Source: Thiocapsa bogorovii (GTDB lineage Bacteria > Pseudomonadota > Gammaproteobacteria > Chromatiales > Chromatiaceae). Taken from it: a stretch of DNA of 64,000 nt. Under the pieces are notes generated by a model that was not told the origin of the DNA, did not search any database, and was given only the letters and a program-made list of their open reading frames with translations. The stretch spans positions 62,001 to 126,000 of the forward strand of contig NZ_CP089309.1 of the NCBI RefSeq assembly GCF_021228795.1, in the 5' to 3' direction. Below, piece after piece: positions 57,736 to 64,000 of this stretch (positions are counted from its first letter, which is position 1; each line of letters opens with the position of its first letter). Position numbers and translations under genes: made by a program.

Positions 57736-58491
57736 TCAAGGCCCCGGGGTCGGCTCGAAGCCGAAGGTGCGCGGGGGCGGCGTCAGTGCGTCCATCAAGC
57801 CTGCCGGAGCCGAGGGACGCCCTCTGCGGTCGCCGCGAACGGGCTCCAGCGGACGCCAGCCCGGCGTCTGCACGCGCTGCTCCGCCTCCCGGTCGTTCAG
57901 GGGCCGAAAGCGGTATCCCTGCACCACGTCCGACCCGCCCCAGCGACCCGACGAAGGCTGCGGGTCGCCGCGAAATCGATACTCCGGCTGCAGACCTTCC
58001 GATCCGGAAACATCGTTCCGATACGTCGGAAGCGGGGTGACGTCGCGCCAACCTCCGCGCACGTCCCGATCGTCCGTCTCTAAACGGAAGTCGGGGGCAC
58101 CCCTCCAGGACGAGCCCGGATAGCGACCCGCCTCGTCGATAGAGTGGCCGTCGCGGTCATACCCCGTCGGCTCTCGAGCGTATTCCATCCAACGACCGTC
58201 GCGATCGACAAAGCCGTCCAGGCCGCGACTCTGCGCCGGTGCGACACCGTAGTTTCCATAGCCTGTCCCTGACCAGCTCCCTTGCCGATCGCCGGCGCGG
58301 TGCGCGTCGGGATATCCCGGATCGCGATCCTGCGCGGCCGATTGCGGCTCGTATCCACGCCGATAGTCAGGCTCGTCGCCCCATATCGGCTGTCGAGCCT
58401 GCTCCCAAGGCTCGGCCCCGAAGGCCGGCTGATGTGTTGTCGCGTAGGTCAAGAGAAGTATCAGCCAGGTGACAAGCGCGGCAAGCGTCAT
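57736..58491 (-). CDS. Exported low-complexity protein co-encoded with the RND pump
   Basis: A 251-residue protein: signal peptide or anchor (VTWLILLLTYATTHQPAFGA), then a low-complexity sequence rich in Asp, Arg, Gly, Tyr and Pro (DEPDYRRGYEPQSAAQDRD, GRWMEYAREPTGYDRDG). No cysteine and no known domain. Its ATG overlaps the stop of the RND gene (four bases), so translation is coupled. The amino-acid mix suggests a disordered periplasmic or secreted chain. Confidence 0.65.
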   Translation of the reverse strand: MTLAALVTWLILLLTYATTHQPAFGAEPWEQARQPIWGDEPDYRRGYEPQSAAQDRDPGYPDAHRAGDRQGSWSGTGYGNYGVAPAQSRGLDGFVDRDGRWMEYAREPTGYDRDGHSIDEAGRYPGSSWRGAPDFRLETDDRDVRGGWRDVTPLPTYRNDVSGSEGLQPEYRFRGDPQPSSGRWGGSDVVQGYRFRPLNDREAEQRVQTPGWRPLEPVRGDRRGRPSAPAGLMDALTPPPRTFGFEPTPGP

Positions 58492-61400
58492 GTATCGCTC
58501 TCGTCGTCGATCTTCAATCGAATACCGCGCCGCGGCGCCTTCTTCTGAACGGCTTGGCTCGGTTTCGGTTTCTCTGCCGCCGCGGGCTTTTTCGCGGACG
58601 TCTTGCGGGCCGCCGGCTTCGCATCCGACGCCGTCGTGGCGCGTTTCTTCTTGGCAACGGTCCGAGCAGGCTCGGACGCCGCGCTGTCGCCCTTGGCCGG
58701 CGCTGCAGTCTCATCGGAGCTAGGCTCGGCTGGCGCTCTCGTCTCGGCCGGAACTGTCTTCGCGGCGGGACGCTCGGCCGGTGCACGCGCAGTCCGAGTC
58801 GGCTTGGGCTTGAGGGCGGTCTTGGCGGCATCGAAAAGCAGGATGAAGATGCCGCGAACCGCATAGAGCGCGAGAATGAAGAACTCCACCACCTTCCCGA
58901 AAAACCGGCTGACTCCGCCTCCGGAGCTCTTGCGCGGGGCGCTTCGAGGCGCGGCATCCGTCATACAGGGGAGACTGGTTCCGGGCGGAGCCGTCGCGAG
59001 CGCCACTCGACACATGTCGTCACCCGCGGCGACGCAGCCGAGCGGGATGACGATCAGGGTCAGGACGGTCGAGACCAATACGCCGGAGAGCAACGAAATC
59101 GCCATACCCTGAAAGATCGGGTCGGTGATGATAACGCTCGAGCCCGCGACCAACGCCAAGGCCGTGATGACGATCGGGCGCGTGCGGATCTTGCAGGAAC
59201 GGATCATCGCTTCGGCAACCGGAACTCCCTTCTGAATCTCGTGGATCGCGAAATCGACGAGCAGAATCGAATTTCGCACGATGATGCCGGCCAGCGCGAT
59301 CCAGCCGATCATCGAGGTCGCCGTGAACTCGCCCCCCAGACCGAAGCTGAACATGAGTGCATGCGCCGGGATGATCCCGAGGAGGGTCAGTGGGATCGGT
59401 GCCATGATCACCAGCGGGATGCGGAAGTTGCCGAACTCCCAAACCACCAGGATATAGATCAGGATAAGCGCAACGCCGAAGGCGGCGCCCATATCGCGGA
59501 AGGTCTCGTAGGTCACGGTCCATTCGCCCGCCCAGGTCCAAGCCAAGCGACTGCTGTCGGGCGGCGCACCGAGCCAGTAGATCGCGTCTTCCATCCCCTC
59601 GCCGCCCTGCGGCTTGGTCCCGTCCGGTGCCGTGTAGTCCTGCTGTTTGAGGGCACGTTCGACCTGAAACATGGCGTATACGGGTGCTGCAAGGCGCCCG
59701 CCGACATCGGCTACCACATACTCGACAGGACGCAAGTCTTTGTTGTAGATGATGTCTTCTTCCGGCGTCAGCTGGAATTCACCGAGCTCGCGCAGCGGAA
59801 CCGTGTACCCCTGACTCGACTGAATCGGAAGATCACCTAGGCGATCGACCTGAGAGCGCTCGGCAAGAGGCACCTGAAGCACGATCTGCACGGGCTCATG
59901 GCCCATCTGACGCCCCGCCTGGGGCTTGATGTCGCCGATCGGCGACCCGCCAAGGGCCATCGCGAGATTGCGGTTGATGGTGTCGACCGAGATCCCCCGA
60001 CGCACCGCCTTTTCCGTATCGACATTGAAACGCCAGTAATCGAAGGCGCCGCGCAGATAATTGTCGACATCCCGCGTACTCTCGGCCTGCTCGAAGATCC
60101 CGGTGAGCTCTCGCGCGAACTGACGTCGCAGCTCCGGAGACGGTCCGTAGACCTCGGCAACGACGGATTGAAGCACCGGCGGGCCGGGCGGCATCTCCAC
60201 TACGGCAAGCGTTGCACCCGTACCCTCGACCATCTTGTCGAGCAGTTCGCGCGCCTCGACGGCGATCTCGTGACTGCTTCGATCCCGATCGTGCTTGTCG
60301 GTCAACTGGACCTGAAGCTCACCCTGCCAAGGGTCGGAGCGCAGATAGTAGTGACGGACCATCCCGTTGAAGTCGAACGGTCGCGCGGTCCCGGCATAGA
60401 GCTGAATGGCCGTCACCTCCGGCATGGTGCGCAGCTTCTCGGCCATACGGTGCGCGAGGTTCGCCGTCACCGGCAGCGCCGTTCCCTCGGGCATGTCGAG
60501 CACGACCGAGAATTCTGGCTTGTTGTCCAGCGGCAGCATCTTCACCGCCACCAGATTGAAGTAGAAGAACGATAGGGTGACGAGGAAGGTGCCCCAGAGG
60601 GCCAGCTTGAAAACCAAGCGCTTGCCGCGGTTCTCGATCAGCGGCGTCAGGATGCGCCGATAGAGCTTTTCGAGACCCTCGGCCTCCTTATGCTCGCGCT
60701 TCTCCGCGGACTCGAGATACTTCATCGAGGGACGCAGCCATTTGGAGATCGCCAGATAGGGCGTGAAGACAAAGGCTGCAAACAGCGAGATAAACATCGC
60801 CACCGAGCCCAACACCGGGATCGGCGCCATGTACGGACCCATCATGCCGCTCACGAACCCCATCGGCAGCAAGGCAGCGATAACGGTGAAGGTGGCGAGG
60901 ATGGTCGGGTTGCCGACCTCCCGCACGGCGTCTATGGCCGTATCCTCGTCGGTACGTCCCTCTTCGAGCCAGCGCCGATAGATGTTTTCGACGACCACGA
61001 TGGCGTCGTCGACCAGGATACCGATCGAGAAGATCAACGCGAAGAGACTCACCCTGTCGATCGTGTAGTTGGTGACCCAGGCCACGAAGACGGTCATGAA
61101 GAGCACGACCGGGATAACCAGCATCACGACGATGGCCGGACGTACCGCTCGGAAGGCGAGTAGAACCAGAACGACCACGAACATGGTCGCCTTGATCAAT
61201 TTGAGGATTAACTCCGAGACCTTCTGGTCGGCGGACTGCCCGTAGTTACGCGTGATACTGACCTCGACGTTGGCCGGAATTCGAGAGCCCTTGAGCTCCT
61301 CGACGCGCTCGATGATGTCGTTGGCCACCGTCACGCCGTTGGTCAATTCCTTCTTGGCGACCGCGATGGTCACCGCCGGGCGGCCATCCGCCGGGTCGTC

Positions 61401-62339
61401 GATCTCGGATGCGGGCCCCGTGTAGAAGGCGACCAGCTCCGAGGCATCCTCGGGACCCTGGCTCACGCGAGCCACGTCGTGGATATAGATCGGCAGGTTG
61501 TTGAAGGTGCCGACCACCAAGCGATTGATGTCCTCGACCCCCGTCAAAAAGGCGCCGGTGGTGACCGAGAAGCGTGCACCGCTTGCCTCCAAACCACCCG
61601 CGACCTGCTCGGCGTTGGCGCCGACGAGGGTTTGGGCAACCTGGTCCAGACTGATTTGATATCCGGAAAGACGCTCCGGAAGGACATCGACAGTCACCAC
61701 CTCGCGGCGTCCGCCGACGATGAAGGCATTGCCGGTATCCTTGACCTGCTTGACGGCCTGCAGCACATCCTGCGCAAGCAGACGCAACTGACCGTCGTCC
61801 ACATCCGGAATCCCGTTGCTGTCGAGATCTCTGGACCAGAGCGTCAGCGTGACGATCGGAACATCGTCGATGCCCTTGGTCTTGATCAGCGGCGGCATGA
61901 CCCCGGGCGGGATTTTGTCCATGTTCGAGGCGACCTTGTCGTTCACCTTGAGCAGAGAGGGCCCCATCTCCTCCCCGACCACGAACTCGACGGTGACGAT
62001 TCCCTGACCGCGTTGAGACGCGGAATACACATGCTTGACACCCGGAATCTCGCTCATCATCCGCTCGAGCGGCTGCATCGCCATATTGGCGACCTGCTGG
62101 GCCGATGCGCCCGGGTACTGCACCATGATGTCGATCATGGGCACCGAGATCTGGGGGTCTTCCTGGCGCGGCGTCATGACGAGGCCGAGCAGACCCATCA
62201 ACAGCATCGCGACGTAGAAGAGTGGAGACAGCGGGGAGCGGATAAAGAATCGGGCGGTGCGCCCGGCAATTCCGAGATTGTCCTCTTCGTAAGCAGGTTC
62301 CTTGCGATCCTGCGGAGGAGATGTGACGTCTTGGCTCAT
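58488..62339 (-). CDS. RND efflux pump inner-membrane subunit with Lys/Ala/Pro-rich tail
   Basis: A 1283-residue HAE1/AcrB-type RND permease exporting organic compounds or metals with proton drive. After a cytoplasmic N terminus, SPLFYVAMLLMGLLGLVMTP is TM1. The TM4 acidic pair is in FSIGILVDDAIVVVENIYRR, and the usual two periplasmic loops and twelve helices are present, finishing at SLLSGVLVSTVLTLIVIPLG (about residue 1090). An unusual extension of nearly 200 residues follows: one or two extra hydrophobic helices (FFILALYAVRGIFILLF), then a Lys/Ala/Pro-rich tail resembling histone H1 (KKRATTASDAKPAARKTSAK). Substrate unknown. Confidence 0.9.
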   Translation of the reverse strand: MSQDVTSPPQDRKEPAYEEDNLGIAGRTARFFIRSPLSPLFYVAMLLMGLLGLVMTPRQEDPQISVPMIDIMVQYPGASAQQVANMAMQPLERMMSEIPGVKHVYSASQRGQGIVTVEFVVGEEMGPSLLKVNDKVASNMDKIPPGVMPPLIKTKGIDDVPIVTLTLWSRDLDSNGIPDVDDGQLRLLAQDVLQAVKQVKDTGNAFIVGGRREVVTVDVLPERLSGYQISLDQVAQTLVGANAEQVAGGLEASGARFSVTTGAFLTGVEDINRLVVGTFNNLPIYIHDVARVSQGPEDASELVAFYTGPASEIDDPADGRPAVTIAVAKKELTNGVTVANDIIERVEELKGSRIPANVEVSITRNYGQSADQKVSELILKLIKATMFVVVLVLLAFRAVRPAIVVMLVIPVVLFMTVFVAWVTNYTIDRVSLFALIFSIGILVDDAIVVVENIYRRWLEEGRTDEDTAIDAVREVGNPTILATFTVIAALLPMGFVSGMMGPYMAPIPVLGSVAMFISLFAAFVFTPYLAISKWLRPSMKYLESAEKREHKEAEGLEKLYRRILTPLIENRGKRLVFKLALWGTFLVTLSFFYFNLVAVKMLPLDNKPEFSVVLDMPEGTALPVTANLAHRMAEKLRTMPEVTAIQLYAGTARPFDFNGMVRHYYLRSDPWQGELQVQLTDKHDRDRSSHEIAVEARELLDKMVEGTGATLAVVEMPPGPPVLQSVVAEVYGPSPELRRQFARELTGIFEQAESTRDVDNYLRGAFDYWRFNVDTEKAVRRGISVDTINRNLAMALGGSPIGDIKPQAGRQMGHEPVQIVLQVPLAERSQVDRLGDLPIQSSQGYTVPLRELGEFQLTPEEDIIYNKDLRPVEYVVADVGGRLAAPVYAMFQVERALKQQDYTAPDGTKPQGGEGMEDAIYWLGAPPDSSRLAWTWAGEWTVTYETFRDMGAAFGVALILIYILVVWEFGNFRIPLVIMAPIPLTLLGIIPAHALMFSFGLGGEFTATSMIGWIALAGIIVRNSILLVDFAIHEIQKGVPVAEAMIRSCKIRTRPIVITALALVAGSSVIITDPIFQGMAISLLSGVLVSTVLTLIVIPLGCVAAGDDMCRVALATAPPGTSLPCMTDAAPRSAPRKSSGGGVSRFFGKVVEFFILALYAVRGIFILLFDAAKTALKPKPTRTARAPAERPAAKTVPAETRAPAEPSSDETAAPAKGDSAASEPARTVAKKKRATTASDAKPAARKTSAKKPAAAEKPKPSQAVQKKAPRRGIRLKIDDESDT

Positions 62340-62435
62340 GTCGAATCCAGATTAACCGGGCCTGCGCCGCATCGCTGCGACATGGGTTGCGCAGGCGATC
62401 GCGGGGGCGATCGCCGGGGCCGAAGGGAAGGCGCG

Positions 62436-63602
62436 TCAGCGATCGGCGGGTGCCCCGCTCGCCCAACCGGCCGTGACCCGAGGGCCGGGATTCGTCAGCA
62501 CACTCTCGCCGGCACGCAGCCCGCTGAGCACGGTCACCATCCCGCCGGAGAGCTCCTCGCCGACGCGGATCAGTCGCAACTGAGGCTCGCCTCGCTCGTT
62601 CACGACATAGACGCCCGGCAGACTGCCGTTATAGCGCACCGCGCTGCTCGGGATCACCGGGTTGGCCCGCGCAGGTGCACTGAGGTCGGGGACCAAGACC
62701 TTGGCGTACATCCCTGGCTCGGACACGCCTTGCGGGAGATCGAACTTGATCTTGACGGTGTGGCGCTGTGGATCCGCCATCGGGAAGATCTGCGCCACGC
62801 GGACCGGGACACGTCGATTGTCCGGATCCAGCTCGGCCTGCACCATCATCCCTTCACGCAAGCCGGGACGCAGCCGGGCCGGCACATCGACCTCGACTTG
62901 AAGGTATTCCACATCCGCATAGTTGAGCATGGGCTGCCCCGGTTGGACCGTGTCCCCAACCTCGATGAGCTTGCGCACGATCACACCGTCGAAGGGCGCG
63001 ATGCTGCGGGCATCGCGGATCTTGGAATCGAGTGCTTGCAGCTCCGCTTGGAGTCGGAGCAGCGCGTTTTGCGCTTCTTGGATCTGAATCCCGGATGCGA
63101 AGAGATCGGCCGAGCGCTCCGCGGTGCGGTCGCGCTCCCCGACGAAGCTTTCGACCGGTTGCGTAAACATCTGGTCGAACAGGTTCGGCAGTCCCATCCC
63201 GCCCATCGCGGAGCGCGACTGCGGAGAGTAGATTTCTCTGGAGTATTGAACGCCGGCATTGCGCAGTTGAGCGTCGGCGCTCGCCATCTGTGCGAGCAGT
63301 GCGCGCCGGTTCGCGAGAAGCTCCTCGTCGCCGATTGCCACAAGGAGATCCTTTTCCTTGAAGGTATCGCCTTCGCGCCCGGCGATGAAGGTGACGCGCC
63401 CCGGAAGCTGGGCTGCAAGCGTCACCTCTTTATAGGGGACGACGCTCCCTCCCAGCGACACCGTCGGGGCGCCTTGCGCCTGTTGAACGACGAAGGTATC
63501 GCCCGAAGTGGTCTGCATCTGGGCCTGGACCAGGCCGGACGACACAGCCGCCGCAACGGCGAGCGTGCACGCAAAACGGGCGGTTCGAAACTCTATTGAC
63601 AT
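62436..63602 (-). CDS. RND membrane-fusion (periplasmic adaptor) protein
   Basis: A 388-residue adaptor of an RND tripartite pump. Signal peptide (ACTLAVAAAVSSGLVQAQ), then lipoyl half (GSVVPYKEVTLAAQLPGRVT), a coiled-coil hairpin (IQIQEAQNALLRLQAELQAL), second lipoyl half (IAPFDGVIVRKLIEVGDTV) and beta-barrel/membrane-proximal domains. There is no lipobox cysteine, so it is probably anchored by other means. The start at 63602 is set by the signal peptide. It is followed, after 96 bases, by the RND gene in one operon. An outer-membrane TolC-type gene is not in the window. Confidence 0.9.
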   Translation of the reverse strand: MSIEFRTARFACTLAVAAAVSSGLVQAQMQTTSGDTFVVQQAQGAPTVSLGGSVVPYKEVTLAAQLPGRVTFIAGREGDTFKEKDLLVAIGDEELLANRRALLAQMASADAQLRNAGVQYSREIYSPQSRSAMGGMGLPNLFDQMFTQPVESFVGERDRTAERSADLFASGIQIQEAQNALLRLQAELQALDSKIRDARSIAPFDGVIVRKLIEVGDTVQPGQPMLNYADVEYLQVEVDVPARLRPGLREGMMVQAELDPDNRRVPVRVAQIFPMADPQRHTVKIKFDLPQGVSEPGMYAKVLVPDLSAPARANPVIPSSAVRYNGSLPGVYVVNERGEPQLRLIRVGEELSGGMVTVLSGLRAGESVLTNPGPRVTAGWASGAPADR

Positions 63603-64000
63603 CGGATCGCACACCAAACGCTGGGTTTTTTTGTCGCACGTCCGATTGGCGCATGGGCGGTCGGACCTGCCGTGGACACCGGACAGCCTCGTGGGTCCGG
63701 CGCTCATCCGTTGCGGATCCGCGGCATCCGAGCCCGGGCGCTTTTTGGCCTGCTCAGTGCCGCGTTGTCTTTTCATTCTCCGGACGGCGCAGTGGCCCAG
63801 TATGCCTTCGACAACGCTCGACATTCAAGCCGACGAAAGCAGGTTCGACGCGACGACCACGGCAACACCGCATATAAAGACCGAAAACGGCCCAATTGAC
63901 CGACGCTCGAGACCCCGGCGCGATTCGATTAACCCTGAACCCTTAACCCTACAAGGTCGCCGGCTATCCATCCCGCTGAACTTCAGTGTAACATCGGGCG
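63603..64000. other. Region upstream of the efflux operon
   Basis: About 400 bases with no supported gene. It should hold the promoter of the adaptor-pump operon. A short direct repeat TTAACCCT occurs at 63929-63936 and 63943-63950 and could be an operator. The sequence ends here. Confidence 0.4.

Overview
The window looks like chromosomal DNA from a GC-rich gammaproteobacterium, most probably a purple sulfur bacterium (Chromatiaceae; Thiocapsa, Thiocystis or Allochromatium-like). That is an inference from gene content: phosphoribulokinase, a CbbY-type phosphatase, cytochrome c', a TsdB-TsdA thiosulfate dehydrogenase fusion, FimX, EttA and EF-P with both of its modifying enzymes. There is no rRNA in the window to confirm it. 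Coding density is high, and most genes are housekeeping, signalling or envelope genes.

Layout. 0.6-2.8 kb: a membrane protein with seven tandem cysteine-paired repeats. 3.2-5.5 kb: prk and an exported amidohydrolase. 5.9-10.0 kb: a six-gene nickel/cobalt ECF transporter operon that includes an outer-membrane barrel. 10.0-13.3 kb: a degraded patch holding a truncated M48 protease, the 3' end of a conjugation (TraB/VirB10-type) gene, and an IS66 element that split that gene and left a perfect 8-bp duplication. 13.4-18.0 kb: dinB, a small exported acidic protein, a frameshifted tetrahaem TsdBA gene and tRNA-Ser(GGA). 18.2-30.6 kb: a methyltransferase, mobB, ettA, a GGDEF/EAL protein, a DUF815 ATPase, an MscS channel with an unknown partner, and an amidoligase/glutamine-amidotransferase pair followed by a patatin. 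30.8-35.6 kb (minus strand): a TlpA thioredoxin, zapE, an aminotransferase, cbbY and cytochrome c'.

35.9-49 kb: a large 2OG-Fe(II) oxygenase, a long MscS-like channel, a small gene broken by an ISL3 element (its reading frame can be rebuilt across the insertion), a three-domain glutaminase, an FKBP-methyltransferase fusion, comF and bioB. 49-54.2 kb: epmA and efp on one strand, with epmB and fimX diverging from them. 54.3-63.6 kb (all minus strand): an RND efflux pump and its adaptor, two exported proteins, an orphan ParA, a membrane coiled-coil protein and a 5'-nucleotidase.

The most unusual non-coding signal is a double-hairpin intergenic repeat found twice (49.0-49.2 kb and 54.16-54.35 kb). 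Both copies lie between convergent genes, and their arms begin at or within two bases of the stop codons. No CRISPR array or rRNA was seen. Three genes (IS66 tnpC, tsdBA, ISL3 transposase) carry single frameshifts that could be true mutations or assembly errors.
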